The notes under the pieces were generated by a model. That model was not told the DNA's origin. It worked only from the letters and a program-made list of their open reading frames with translations, and searched no databases. A DNA stretch of 64,000 nucleotides. Source: Peribacillus sp. FSL P2-0133. Its GTDB lineage: Bacteria; Bacillota; Bacilli; Bacillales; DSM-1321. Shown in pieces: positions 29,962-39,004 of this stretch. The DNA lies in NCBI RefSeq assembly GCF_037975445.1, contig NZ_CP150254.1:1796001-1860000 (forward strand). The letters run 5' to 3'. A program made the position numbers and the translations under genes. The first letter of the stretch is position 1; each line of letters starts with the position of its first letter.

Positions 29962-30771
29962 ATGGGAAGAGTACAAGGTAAAGTAGCATTAGTGACAGGT
30001 GGAGCTTCGGGTATAGGGTTATCCATATCCACACTGATGGCTAAAGAAGGCGCAAAAGTCGTGATTGCTGATTTTAACGAAGCAGGAGCAAAAGAAGCGG
30101 CCGAAAACATTAAAAAACAAGGTGGGGAAGCGGCTGGAGTATTCTTGGATGCTGGACAAGCAGATTCTATCCAGGCAGCAGTCGACTTTACAATTGAACA
30201 ATATGGTACGGTTACGGTACTTGTTAATAATGTGGGTTTAACTAACCTGCATAAAGATCTGGATGTCGTGAATTTAGATTTGGAAGAATGGGACCGACTT
30301 ATGGATGTGAATTTAAAAAGTGTCTTATTGGGAAGCAGGTTTGCAATTCCTCACATGATTAAAGCGGGAGGGGGATCGATAATCAATACTGCCTCGATGG
30401 CTGGGTTTACAGGTGACTCCGTACGATCTGCATATGGTGCGTCCAAAGCGGGGGTAGTGAATTTGACCCGTTATATCGCTGCACAGTATGGTAAAGATTA
30501 TATTCGTTGTAATGGAGTGGCACCAGGCCTTATTTTAACTCCTGCAGCGAAAAATAATATGCCTCCGGCCGTACTCGATATTTTTGCCAAATTTAATGCA
30601 TTGCCATATCATGGTGAAGCGGATGATATCGGATATACAGTTCTATTCCTTGCATCTGATGAGTCCAAATTCATTACAGGTCAGACGATCCAAGTAGAAG
30701 GCGGTCATTATATGGCCAACCCAAGCATCTCTGATTTTAATGATTATGTAACTAAAGCAAAATCCAATTAA
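29962..30771 (+). CDS. Short-chain dehydrogenase/reductase
   Basis: 269-residue classical SDR. NAD(P) motif TGGASGIG is at about residues 14-21, followed by an acidic residue in VVIADF that suggests NAD(H). The active site is S in NTASMAG with YGASK (Tyr/Lys). The C-terminal pattern ITGQTIQVEGGHY is typical of 3-hydroxysteroid or sugar-alcohol type SDRs. The ATG at 29962 follows GCAGGTGGG. It stands alone between terminators. The substrate cannot be assigned. Confidence 0.85.
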   Translation: MGRVQGKVALVTGGASGIGLSISTLMAKEGAKVVIADFNEAGAKEAAENIKKQGGEAAGVFLDAGQADSIQAAVDFTIEQYGTVTVLVNNVGLTNLHKDLDVVNLDLEEWDRLMDVNLKSVLLGSRFAIPHMIKAGGGSIINTASMAGFTGDSVRSAYGASKAGVVNLTRYIAAQYGKDYIRCNGVAPGLILTPAAKNNMPPAVLDIFAKFNALPYHGEADDIGYTVLFLASDESKFITGQTIQVEGGHYMANPSISDFNDYVTKAKSN

Positions 30772-30800
30772 TTGTCTGGACATTCATATAACAAAACTTT

Positions 30801-30835
30801 ACCCTGGATAAGATTAGCCTTATCCGGGGTTTTTA
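30801..30835 (+). terminator. Terminator after the SDR gene
   Basis: ACCCTGGATAAG / CTTATCCGGGGT stem (one mismatch) with a 6-base loop, then TTTTT. Confidence 0.85.
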
Positions 30836-30883
30836 ATTAGGAAGCCCTAAATTTTAAAAATCATGAAGCAGGTGCAAATAACA

Positions 30884-31492
30884 ATGGAAGAAACGAATTA
30901 TGATTTAATGCTGAACATCAGGACGGAAGGTGAACAAAAAAAATTCAATGATTCTTTGCATTATCACCGCTATGAACCTACGCCATACAGTGCATTAGAA
31001 CATTTATTCAAAAAATATGCACTGAAAAGAAATGATCGCATTGTGGATTTTGGATGCGGTAAAGGACGCTTGAATTTTTTTATCCATCACTTATATCAAT
31101 CATCTGTGGTTGGCGTGGAGATGAATGAAAATTTCTATAAAGAAGCGATCGAGAATCTGAATGGCTACATGAAGAAAAGGAAAAACAACAATGGAAATAT
31201 AGAATTCCACTGTTGTTTGGCAGAAGAATATGATATTGATACGAAAGACAATCGTTTTTATTTCTTTAATCCGTTCTCGGTACAGATTTTCATGAAAATC
31301 ATCAATAACATTTTGCTTTCCTTTGAAAAAGAACCGCGCCAAATAGAACTTATATTATTTTATCCTTCACAGGATTATATTTTTTTCCTCGAAAATCAAA
31401 CTGCCTTCGAGCTGAAAAACGAAGTGATGTTACCTGGCTTGACTGAATCTAATCCTTTTGAGAAATTCGTCATATACGAATTGTTGAATTGA
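30884..31492 (+). CDS. Class I SAM-dependent methyltransferase
   Basis: About 202 residues. SAM-binding motif I is IVDFGCGKGRLNFFIHH and the post-I acidic residue is in VVGVEMN. A later NPF sits where the catalytic loop is expected (FYFFNPFSVQIF), a pattern of N-methyltransferase-like proteins in bacilli annotated only as hypothetical methyltransferases. The ATG at 30884 has AGGTG 10 bases upstream; an ATG at 30863 in the same frame lacks a ribosome site. The substrate is unknown. Confidence 0.75.
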   Translation: MEETNYDLMLNIRTEGEQKKFNDSLHYHRYEPTPYSALEHLFKKYALKRNDRIVDFGCGKGRLNFFIHHLYQSSVVGVEMNENFYKEAIENLNGYMKKRKNNNGNIEFHCCLAEEYDIDTKDNRFYFFNPFSVQIFMKIINNILLSFEKEPRQIELILFYPSQDYIFFLENQTAFELKNEVMLPGLTESNPFEKFVIYELLN

Positions 31493-32167
31493 ATGGAGAC
31501 ACGTTTTTTTGGGTGATATCAAGTAAATATTAAAAGCACCCAAGCAATCATTGGTGCTTGGGTGCAATGAGTGAAGCCATTAAAGATGCTTAATTTACAG
31601 CATATTGTAAAATCTTTTGAGACTGTGATTCATATTGTTTTTCTATATAAATTTGATGCCAAACCATAAAAGTTAAAATGGTCCAGAGCTTCCGGCTGTT
31701 GTCCGTATATCCCTAGTCTATTAGATTAGTTTATTATGCAATATTTATCAATTTTACCCATGTAATCAATGTATTTGTAATTATGTAAATATATATCTAT
31801 ATCCAGGTGCGCAACGAAAAAAGGCAATCGTTATGATTTCCTCTCATAATGTAGTCGAATTCGATGAAAAGCCAGTTTGCCTACAGAGTTTTTTTAATAA
31901 GTTCCAGTTGGTTTCAGAAATTCGCTCCCTTTCCGCCGATTGTCTGCAAAGCCTCACCAAAGCAAGCATCCAGCGGAGACTTGTCGGCAGGAGTATCGCA
32001 AATTACTTCAATCTTGTGAGGGTTTCATCAGTAAAAAATGTCTCCTTTTAAAAATCATGATTCGGTGTGAGCATTCCGTATTAGAATCAATATGCCGTAT
32101 AAAAAGTATACAAAAAAATGGGATGCCTTAATTAATAAGGCATCCTTCTTCTTTTATATATTTATAA
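31493..32167 (+). other. Non-coding region with hairpin and degenerate intergenic repeat
   Basis: 675 bases without a credible gene. A strong hairpin GCACCCAAGCA / TGCTTGGGTGC lies at 31536-31565, with a T-run only on the - strand side. At about 31915-32045 the sequence has the composition and phrases (CTTTCCG, AAGCCTC, CAGCGGAGACTTG, GGCAGGAGTATCGCA, CTTCAATC) of the GC-richer repeats scattered between genes in many Bacillus genomes, here eroded. Short open frames across it look accidental. Confidence 0.45.
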
Positions 32168-32893
32168 TCAATAGTTCCGCTCGATGACAAAATGTGCACG
32201 ATCGCCTCTAAAGAGAGTTTTAGAGAATTCAATGACCGATCCGTCATTCTCATATGTGTAAGTTTCTAAGGAAAAACAAGGTGAACCGTTCGGTACATCC
32301 AATTTGTCAGAAATGGAATCGTCGGCAAGTGAAAACTCCAAGTGTTCGACTGTTTTTTTTACTTTTAAATTAAATTGTGTCTCAAGTACTTTAAAGAGTG
32401 ATTTTTCGCAGGCTTCGATATTTAGCCCGGGTGTTTTATACCAAGGGAGAAAGGCAATTTCATATTGAAGGGGGATGTCGTTTACGTAACGAATCCGTTC
32501 CAGTTTATTTACGGGGTCTCCAATATTTTGTTTGAAAAGCTTGGCAAGGGTAGCATTTGCTTCAATCACCTTTAAGCTAATGACCTTTGTAGAAGGGTTT
32601 TTTCCTTGCATCGTGACTTGCTCAGAGAACTTTTCAACCGTGCTTGTAAGAAATTGCTTCACTTTATTCTCCGAAACGAAAGTCCCTTTGCCTTGAACAC
32701 GGTAGATGTAGCCTTCGACGTTCAATTGCTGTAAGGCCGTACGAACTGTTGTCCTGCTTACTCCGTATATTTTACAAAATTCGGCCTCAGTCGGTAATTT
32801 TGTATTTGGTTGATATTCGCCATTTTTTATGAGATCGATAATCGATTCCTTAACTATGGAATGCAATGCCGCTTCTTTATTCATGGTCTCCAC
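32168..32893 (-). CDS. GntR/HutC-family transcriptional regulator
   Basis: 241 residues. N-terminal winged helix-turn-helix (about 15-80: LPTEAEFCKIYGVSRTTVRTALQQL) and C-terminal UTRA ligand domain (about 100-240) that senses a phosphosugar. The GTG at 32893 follows AGGAGG with 7 bases; longer readings upstream have no ribosome site. It is divergent from the PTS operon, whose promoter carries two operator-like palindromes, so it most likely represses that operon until phosphorylated sugar is present. Confidence 0.9.
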   Translation of the reverse strand: METMNKEAALHSIVKESIIDLIKNGEYQPNTKLPTEAEFCKIYGVSRTTVRTALQQLNVEGYIYRVQGKGTFVSENKVKQFLTSTVEKFSEQVTMQGKNPSTKVISLKVIEANATLAKLFKQNIGDPVNKLERIRYVNDIPLQYEIAFLPWYKTPGLNIEACEKSLFKVLETQFNLKVKKTVEHLEFSLADDSISDKLDVPNGSPCFSLETYTYENDGSVIEFSKTLFRGDRAHFVIERNY

Positions 32894-32973
32894 AGTGATT
32901 CCTCCTATGTTCATTCCCAATCTATACATATAGATTATCTCGGATAAGTTCAATAATCAACTTTAAATCGAAA

Positions 32974-32989
32974 ATTTGTAGTAACAAAT
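32974..32989. promoter_or_regulatory. Operator 1 for the GntR regulator (candidate)
   Basis: ATTTGTAGTAACAAAT is a near-perfect palindrome lying 11 bases upstream of the -35 of the PTS promoter. It shares 14 of 15 bases with the reverse complement of operator 2. Confidence 0.65.
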
Positions 32990-33000
32990 TAAAAATTGTG

Positions 33001-33029
33001 TTGATATTTTTCCAATTTGTAACTACAAT
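33001..33029 (+). promoter_or_regulatory. SigA promoter of the PTS operon
   Basis: TTGATA (33001-33006), 17 bases, TACAAT (33024-33029). The -10 lies inside operator 2. Confidence 0.75.
33015..33029. promoter_or_regulatory. Operator 2 for the GntR regulator (candidate)
   Basis: ATTTGTAACTACAAT palindrome covers the -10 hexamer. Its centre is about 40 bases (four helical turns) from operator 1, which allows cooperative or looped binding. Confidence 0.65.
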
Positions 33030-33173
33030 GTATGTATGAGGGTAATAATACCCATTTCATATAGCCTTTCAAGGGAAGTGATAAAACAAAGTAACATGGA
33101 TTATTACAAAAATGCGGTTTAGTCTTACTTAAAAATACTGAATAATCAATCATTAAAAAGGGGGGTAATTTCA

Positions 33174-33482
33174 ATGAATATCTTATTATGTTGTTCTGCG
33201 GGGATGTCTACTAGTTTATTAGTTACCAAGATGGAGGAAAGCGCTAAAAAACAAGGGATAGAATGTCGTATATGGGCTGTGGGTTCTACAGAAGTGAACA
33301 ATGAAATAGATAAGGCCGATGTGATTTTATTAGGTCCGCAGGTTAGATATCTTCTTTCCAAGTTACAGGAAGCGGGGAAAGAAAAGGGTATTCCAGTCGC
33401 AACCATCAATCCAATGTTCTATGGACTATGTAATGGTGAAGAAGTATTAAAACAAGCCACTACTTTAATAAAAGGAGAATAA
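33174..33482 (+). CDS. PTS lactose/cellobiose-family IIB component
   Basis: 102-residue cytosolic phosphocarrier. The phosphorylated cysteine is C7 in [14 protein letters not shown], the hallmark of the cellobiose/chitobiose IIB family. It takes phosphate from IIA and passes it to the sugar bound by IIC. The ATG is preceded by AGGGGGG. It is the first gene of an operon IIB-IIC-IIA-GH4-ChbG, the order of chb operons with a GntR regulator in place of ChbR. Confidence 0.93.
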   Translation: MNILLCCSAGMSTSLLVTKMEESAKKQGIECRIWAVGSTEVNNEIDKADVILLGPQVRYLLSKLQEAGKEKGIPVATINPMFYGLCNGEEVLKQATTLIKGE

Positions 33483-33486
33483 GGAT

Positions 33487-34836
33487 ATGATGACTTTTAT
33501 TGATAAGTATATTATGCCTGGGGCGGTAAAGGTAGGAAATAACCGGCATTTGCTTGCGATTCGTGACACATTGATTGGAATGATAGCGATTACAATGATT
33601 GGGTCATTCGCCGTCCTGTTTAATAATCTCGGGCAAGTCATCAAGCCTTACGGAAGAATGATGGAGGCCATCTTCGGTCCTGCATGGAATACGCTGGGCG
33701 GTGATATTTGGTTTGGAACCTTTGCATTCATGACGGTATTCGCGGTATTCGGCATCTCTTATAAATTGGCACGATCATACGGTGACGATGGTTTTGAAGC
33801 GATGCTGGTTTCCGCAGCCTGTTTCTTCTTATTATTGCCTCAAATCGGAAATGTCACTTTAACCATCGATGATAAGGATGTAACAGGCGGGGCATGGGGT
33901 TTTGTAAGCGTTAACTATTTTAATGCAACAGCCCTATTTACAGGTATTGTCGTTGCCTTAATTGCCACTGAAATCTTTGTGAGACTTTCACGAGTGAAAT
34001 ATTTAGTCATCAAGCTGCCTGATGGAGTACCCCCAGCGGTAGCACGTTCATTTGCAAAGTTAGTGCCGGGTATGGCGACGATCTTTATCGCTGGTGTATT
34101 CGGACTGCTATTCCGTAAAATTACGGATGGGCAGATACTGAATGACTGGCTTAGTAAAGTGATTGTATCTCCATTACAAAGTGCAGTAGATTCACTGCCA
34201 TTCGCTATTTTACTAGTATTTCTTGTTCATTTATTATGGATGATCGGTTTGCATGGACCCAATATCCTTGGCGGGATCACGACACCGCTTTTTGAAAGTT
34301 CGGGAGTGAAAAATATCGATTTATATGCAAAAGGCGTCAAAGACATGGATCAATACGGGGTATTGGCGGGTTCTTTCCTGGATGCATTTGTTTATTTAGG
34401 CGGATCTGGTGCAACATTGGGCCTTATCATTGCAATGATTATTGCCGGTCGGAAACGGTATAAACAGATGATTGCACTCGGAGGGGCACCAGGAGTGTTC
34501 CAGATTAACGAACCCATTCTTTTCGGATTGCCTATCGTTCTGAATCCAATGTGGTTCATCCCATTTGTTCTCGGCCCGGTAATTACAACTGTGATTTCTT
34601 ATATCGCAGTAAGCAGCGGAATGGTTTTCCCAATTGTCGCCAAGATTCCATGGGTTACCCCTCCGATCGTGGGTGGATTCCTGGCAACAGGCGGGCATAT
34701 GTCCGGAGCGGTCTTGGCTGCAATCAACTTAGTCATTTCAACAGTCATTTATTTACCATTCGTTTATGCTCAAGTGAAGATAGACACCAAAAATAAAACA
34801 GAGCTTACAAAAGATTCAGAAACGCTAAGCGTTTAA
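33487..34836 (+). CDS. PTS lactose/cellobiose-family IIC component (permease)
   Basis: 449-residue integral membrane permease with about 10 hydrophobic segments. It contains the family signatures LWMIGLHGPN and GGAPGVFQINEPILFGLPIVLNP; the latter forms the sugar site with conserved His/Glu positions. It imports a beta-linked disaccharide, probably N,N'-diacetylchitobiose given the chbG neighbour, with cellobiose as the alternative. It starts 4 bases after the IIB stop, with AAGGA as a close ribosome site. Confidence 0.93.
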   Translation: MMTFIDKYIMPGAVKVGNNRHLLAIRDTLIGMIAITMIGSFAVLFNNLGQVIKPYGRMMEAIFGPAWNTLGGDIWFGTFAFMTVFAVFGISYKLARSYGDDGFEAMLVSAACFFLLLPQIGNVTLTIDDKDVTGGAWGFVSVNYFNATALFTGIVVALIATEIFVRLSRVKYLVIKLPDGVPPAVARSFAKLVPGMATIFIAGVFGLLFRKITDGQILNDWLSKVIVSPLQSAVDSLPFAILLVFLVHLLWMIGLHGPNILGGITTPLFESSGVKNIDLYAKGVKDMDQYGVLAGSFLDAFVYLGGSGATLGLIIAMIIAGRKRYKQMIALGGAPGVFQINEPILFGLPIVLNPMWFIPFVLGPVITTVISYIAVSSGMVFPIVAKIPWVTPPIVGGFLATGGHMSGAVLAAINLVISTVIYLPFVYAQVKIDTKNKTELTKDSETLSV

Positions 34837-34852
34837 GAAAGAAGTGATGAAA

Positions 34853-35200
34853 ATGGAAAAAGAAGAATTATACCAACTATCCTTTCAATTGATTTTATAT
34901 AGCGGGAATGCGAGAAGCTTTGCAATGGAAGCGATGCAGGAAGCAAAGAAAAGGAATTTTGATTCTGCTCGCGTGAAAATAGCCGAAGCTGAAACAGAAT
35001 TACTGCAGGCCCATAAATACCAAACCCAATTAATCCATGCTGAGGCGGGCGGGGACCAATTTGATCTTCCCATTATCCTGGTGCATGCACAAGATCATTT
35101 AATGACAGCGATGACTATAAAGGATCTTGCAATTGAAATGATTGATCTACGCGAAGAATTCTTACATGCAGATGCTGTGAAGGAGAGGACTGCTGAATGA
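34853..35200 (+). CDS. PTS lactose/cellobiose-family IIA component
   Basis: 115-residue all-helical phosphocarrier. With the ATG at 34853 (after GAAAGAAGTG) the phosphorylated histidine in VHAQDHLMTA is residue 78 and the metal-binding aspartate is residue 81, exactly the numbering of lactose-type IIA. This supports that start over in-frame GTG/ATG codons at 34844 and 34847. Its stop overlaps the next start (ATGA). Confidence 0.92.
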   Translation: MEKEELYQLSFQLILYSGNARSFAMEAMQEAKKRNFDSARVKIAEAETELLQAHKYQTQLIHAEAGGDQFDLPIILVHAQDHLMTAMTIKDLAIEMIDLREEFLHADAVKERTAE

Positions 35201-36540
35201 GCAAGGGGTTGAAGATTGTCACGATTGGCGGAGGTTCGAGCTATACGCCTGAATTGATTGAAGGTTTCATCAAATATCATGAAAAACTTCCTGTGAGTGA
35301 AATTTGGCTCGTGGACATCGAAGCGGGAAAGGAAAAGCTAGAAATTGTCGGGAATTTGGCAAAAAGGATGATTGAAAAGGCTGATGTGAATATTGAAGTC
35401 CATCTCACGCTAGATAGAAAGAAAGCGCTTAAAGGCGCTGATTATGTAACAACCCAGCTGCGGGTTGGCCAGCTCGCAGCAAGGGCGCTTGATGAAAAGA
35501 TTCCATTGAAACACGGAGTGATCGGACAGGAGACGAATGGACCAGGCGGGCTTTTCAAGGCTTTTAGAACGATTCCCGTCATTCTGGATATTGCTCATGA
35601 AATGGAGGAATTATGTCCGGAAGCATGGCTGATTAACTTCACGAATCCTGCAGGAATGGTAACGGAAGCAGTTCTGCGTCACAGTAATATTTCCAAAATC
35701 ATCGGCCTTTGCAATGTGCCGATTGGTATGGAACGAGGTGTTGCGGATTTAATGGATGTAGAGCCATCAAGAGTCCGGATCGACTTTGCTGGCTTGAACC
35801 ATATGGTTTACGGCTTGGATGTATTCGTTGATGGCGAGAGTGTCAAAGATCAAATCATCCATTTGATTACAGATCCATCTAATGCTGTCACGATGAAGAA
35901 TATCCATGCAATGGGCTGGGAACCGGAATTCCTAAGAGCGTTAAACCTATTTCCGTGTCCATACCACAACTACTATTATAAAACGGGAGATGTGCTAGCC
36001 CAAGAATTGAAGGATGCAGAAAAAGGGGAAACACGTGCAGAGGTCGTTCAAAGACTTGAAACAGGTTTATTCGAGCTATACAAAGACAAGGATCTGGCAA
36101 TCAAGCCGCCGCAGCTTGAAGAGCGCGGAGGTGCGTACTACAGTGATGCTGCTGTGCGGTTGATTTGCTCGATGCATACTGATAAGCGAGATATTCAAGC
36201 GGTAAATACCGTAAATCATGGTGCGATTGAAGGCATTCCCTATGGCTCGGCGATTGAAACTAGTTGCGTGATAACTAAGGATGGTCCTAAGCCAATCAAT
36301 GTAGGTGAGCTTCCTATCGCAGTCCGCGGTTTAATTCAGCAAATCAAATCCTTTGAGAGGGTAGCCATCGAAGCTGCAATTACAGGGGATTATGAAACTG
36401 CGTTGCTTGCCATGACGATCAATCCACTCGTTCCAAGTGATCGGGTTGCAAAACTTATCTTAGACGAAATGCTTGAGGCGCATAAAGATTATTTGCCGCA
36501 GTTTTTTGAAAAAAAGGAGTTGCAGGATAATTTATCATGA
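35197..36540 (+). CDS. Family 4 glycoside hydrolase (6-phospho-beta-glucosidase/chitobiase type)
   Basis: 447 residues. GH4 enzymes use NAD and Mn2+ to cleave phosphorylated disaccharides by an oxidation-elimination route. The NAD motif GGGSSYTPELIEGF is at residues 11-24. Metal ligands are C172 (LCNVPIG) and H202 (GLNHMVYG), the CelF/ChbF/LicH pattern. It would hydrolyse the phosphorylated sugar delivered by the PTS. It overlaps IIA and chbG by 4 bases each, so expression is tightly coupled. Confidence 0.93.
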   Translation: MSKGLKIVTIGGGSSYTPELIEGFIKYHEKLPVSEIWLVDIEAGKEKLEIVGNLAKRMIEKADVNIEVHLTLDRKKALKGADYVTTQLRVGQLAARALDEKIPLKHGVIGQETNGPGGLFKAFRTIPVILDIAHEMEELCPEAWLINFTNPAGMVTEAVLRHSNISKIIGLCNVPIGMERGVADLMDVEPSRVRIDFAGLNHMVYGLDVFVDGESVKDQIIHLITDPSNAVTMKNIHAMGWEPEFLRALNLFPCPYHNYYYKTGDVLAQELKDAEKGETRAEVVQRLETGLFELYKDKDLAIKPPQLEERGGAYYSDAAVRLICSMHTDKRDIQAVNTVNHGAIEGIPYGSAIETSCVITKDGPKPINVGELPIAVRGLIQQIKSFERVAIEAAITGDYETALLAMTINPLVPSDRVAKLILDEMLEAHKDYLPQFFEKKELQDNLS

Positions 36541-37268
36541 TTGAAGTCCTTGTAAATGCAGATGATTTCGGGTTAACTAAAGCGGTGAATTATGGGATTT
36601 TGGATAGCCACAAATATGGAATTGTCAATTCGGCAACGATCATGATGAATGCGAAAGCAACGGAGCATGCGATTGAAATCGCAAAGAAGACACCTTCTCT
36701 GAAGGTAGGTATACACTTAGTGCTGACATGGGGTAAACCTTTATTGAGTGATGTTCCAAGTTTAGTTGACGAATCAGGTTTCTTTAAAAAGCAAGGGTTG
36801 ATATATGGGGATCCTGCCGGTATTTCCTTGAGGGAATTGGAGAGGGAGTGGTCAGCACAAATCGAAAGATTCTTGGAATTTGGTCTATTTCCAACTCATT
36901 TCGACAGCCATCATCATGTACACGGGATCACAGCATTTCTACCTGTAATAAAAAAGCTGTCTGATAAATACGGATTGCCAGTGCGTAATGCCGGAAGGCA
37001 CCTGGCTGGGATTCAAACCGTTACAGATATATTCCTGGACGATTTTTATGGAGATATGGTGGTTGAAGATTATTTTCAAAACTTGAAGGGGAGGGTAACG
37101 GATGGGGCGAGCGTGGAGATAATGACCCATCCTGCTTATATGGATGAAGAATTGATGGAAGTCTCCTCTTATAATGATAAACGCCTGAAAGAAACCCGGA
37201 TTTTGACGAATGCAAAATTACCTGAGGGATGTTCCCTTAGATTCAGCATCAACCAAGTTAAGATTTGA
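36537..37268 (+). CDS. chbG: Chitooligosaccharide deacetylase ChbG (YdjC family)
   Basis: 243 residues. Metal-dependent deacetylase of the YdjC/ChbG family. The N-terminal VNADDFGLTKAVNYGI gives the catalytic and metal aspartates D10/D11, and THFDSHHHVHG (H121-H129) supplies the metal histidines. In E. coli ChbG removes one acetyl group from diacetylchitobiose-6-phosphate, needed for induction and hydrolysis. Its presence favours chitobiose over cellobiose as the operon's substrate. It is the last gene before a terminator. Confidence 0.88.
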   Translation: MIEVLVNADDFGLTKAVNYGILDSHKYGIVNSATIMMNAKATEHAIEIAKKTPSLKVGIHLVLTWGKPLLSDVPSLVDESGFFKKQGLIYGDPAGISLRELEREWSAQIERFLEFGLFPTHFDSHHHVHGITAFLPVIKKLSDKYGLPVRNAGRHLAGIQTVTDIFLDDFYGDMVVEDYFQNLKGRVTDGASVEIMTHPAYMDEELMEVSSYNDKRLKETRILTNAKLPEGCSLRFSINQVKI

Positions 37269-37280
37269 TTTCTTAAATAC

Positions 37281-37318
37281 AAAAGAGGACCATTCATCAA
37301 ATGATGAATGGTCCTTTT
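37281..37318. terminator. Bidirectional terminator between chbG and ndh
   Basis: AAAAGAGGACCATTCATCA / TGATGAATGGTCCTTTT stem. A- and T-runs on both sides serve the converging operons. Confidence 0.9.
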
Positions 37319-37345
37319 AAATTCAATGAGTGCTATATCTAAAAA

Positions 37346-38527
37346 TTAATAAGCCAAGCTGAATAGGGCTTTGATGTGTGATAGATAGCGAACATTACTT
37401 GCTTCTTTCATCAATGTAGCCGGAAGGCCTTTAAGGGAAGTGTTATTGGCCCCAACGGTTGCCACCGCATCCTTACGGCCAAGGCTCGCAAGTGTACCTG
37501 AGTTTACAGGTGAAAATTCTTCAAGTTTCTTGCCTTCAAAGGCTGCATATAGGTTGTATCCAACAAGCTCACCCATTTGCCAAGCATTTTGTGCAGTAGG
37601 AGCGTATGGACGGCCGCCTTCTGGAGGGAACGCAACGGCACTGTCCCCGACAACGAATACGTCATTATGGGATTTGGATTGCAAATACTCATTAACGGTC
37701 GCTTTGCCGCGATCCACTTCAAGGCCTGATTCGCCTACGATAGGAAGAGCCGCAACTCCGCCTGTCCAAACAAGCGTATTGGCCGTTATCGTTTGTCCAT
37801 CTTTCAATTCGATTTGATTTCCTTTAACACCCGTTACAGGCAGACCTGTCAAGAATTCAACGCCGCGTGCTTCCAAGCTTGTCATCGCACGTTCGATCAA
37901 GTGGTCAGGCAGGACCGGAAGGATTTTTGGACCAGCTTCTACAAGCTTGATTTTCAAGTCCTTGAAGTCCACTCCGAATTTTTTGGCGATTTTAGGGAAA
38001 TGATCCACGATTTCACCGATTAACTCGACGCCCGTCAATCCGCCGCCGCCGATCACGATAGTTGCGTCCGCTTCATTATTCGTTTGTGCATATTCGCGGA
38101 TGCGATCTTCGATATGTTTGTAAATCTTGTTTGCATCGTTTACGGATTTCAAGACCATGCTGTTTTCCTCAAGTCCCGGAATGCCGAAGAATCCTGTTTG
38201 GCTTCCTAAAGCAACAACCAGGGCATCATAAGATAAAGTGGAACCATTGGCAAGTTTCACTTCTTTGTTATCGACTGAGAAAGAATCCACTTTGGAAATG
38301 ATAAGGTCGATATCTTTTCCTTTGAAAAGTTTTTCCAACGGAATGGAAACAGCTTGTTCAGAAATGGATCCGCCTGCAAGACGGTGCAATTCAGTGATGA
38401 TTTGGTGTGTTGGAAATTGGTTCACCACTGTAACCTGTACTTCATCTTTTTTGTAATATTCACGTACGGATAAGGCAGATAGCAATCCAGCGTAACCTGC
38501 ACCTAAGATGACGATTTGTTTTGACAT
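37346..38527 (-). CDS. ndh: Type II NADH dehydrogenase
   Basis: 393-residue membrane-associated flavoprotein passing electrons from NADH to menaquinone without proton pumping. The FAD dinucleotide fold is at the N terminus (VILGAGYAGLLSAL). A second fold, for NADH, has VIGGGGLTGVELIGEI at about 158-173. FAD-binding VFVVGDSA lies near 290, then APTAQNAWQMGE. The start has GGGGGA before ATG. The upstream DUF1641 gene matches the B. subtilis yjlC-ndh operon, which is under redox (Rex) control; no clear Rex box was identified here. Confidence 0.9.
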   Translation of the reverse strand: MSKQIVILGAGYAGLLSALSVREYYKKDEVQVTVVNQFPTHQIITELHRLAGGSISEQAVSIPLEKLFKGKDIDLIISKVDSFSVDNKEVKLANGSTLSYDALVVALGSQTGFFGIPGLEENSMVLKSVNDANKIYKHIEDRIREYAQTNNEADATIVIGGGGLTGVELIGEIVDHFPKIAKKFGVDFKDLKIKLVEAGPKILPVLPDHLIERAMTSLEARGVEFLTGLPVTGVKGNQIELKDGQTITANTLVWTGGVAALPIVGESGLEVDRGKATVNEYLQSKSHNDVFVVGDSAVAFPPEGGRPYAPTAQNAWQMGELVGYNLYAAFEGKKLEEFSPVNSGTLASLGRKDAVATVGANNTSLKGLPATLMKEASNVRYLSHIKALFSLAY

Positions 38528-38566
38528 AGTTAATCCCCCGTCCTTACTGATTGAAAGTTTATCAAA

Positions 38567-39004
38567 TTATTTTTGGTTTTTACGTTCTGAAGAGACTTCA
38601 AGAAAAGCTTGGGCGAAACGGAAAAGTTTTTGTGCTTGAGGGTCTTTCATCATTCTTAACAGACCAAAAAGACCGATCACGTCATGATTCACTTCAGCAC
38701 GATCCTTAGCTTCGATGGCAGTAACCGCAAGCCCTTTCACTGAATCGACTACAGGTGTCGCGATCTCCGAAATGGCGCTGACCGTATCGTTTTTCAAAAC
38801 ATCATCAGTCGCAACCGATTGAGCGAAATCATAAGACTTTGTTAAAATATTCACTAACTCAGTTAGTTTTGGTAACTGCTCAACTAAAGTGTTCAATGAT
38901 TCCTGAACCTCGGGCTTTAAAAGCTGATCAAGGATATCCAATTGTTCTTGGTTTGCAGAAATATTAAGTGTTTCATGTTCAGGTTTTGAGATTACATCTA
39001 CCAT
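38567..39004 (-). CDS. yjlC: DUF1641 protein (YjlC-like)
   Basis: 145-residue helical protein with the DUF1641 pattern LLKPEVQESLNTLVEQLPKL and a C-terminal FGLLRMMKDPQAQKLFRF motif. DUF1641 proteins accompany redox enzymes such as formate dehydrogenase and NDH-2; their function is not settled. The start at 39004 is preceded by AAAGGGGAA. Only 39 bases separate it from ndh, so they form one operon. Confidence 0.82.
   Translation of the reverse strand: MVDVISKPEHETLNISANQEQLDILDQLLKPEVQESLNTLVEQLPKLTELVNILTKSYDFAQSVATDDVLKNDTVSAISEIATPVVDSVKGLAVTAIEAKDRAEVNHDVIGLFGLLRMMKDPQAQKLFRFAQAFLEVSSERKNQK

Noticed and set aside
31536-31565. Strong hairpin after the methyltransferase gene as its terminator
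   Set aside because: No T-run on the + strand side; the T-run exists only on the - strand, where no gene ends here.
31833-32131. Two overlapping short frames
   Set aside because: No ribosome site, unusual composition, and overlap with the eroded intergenic repeat.
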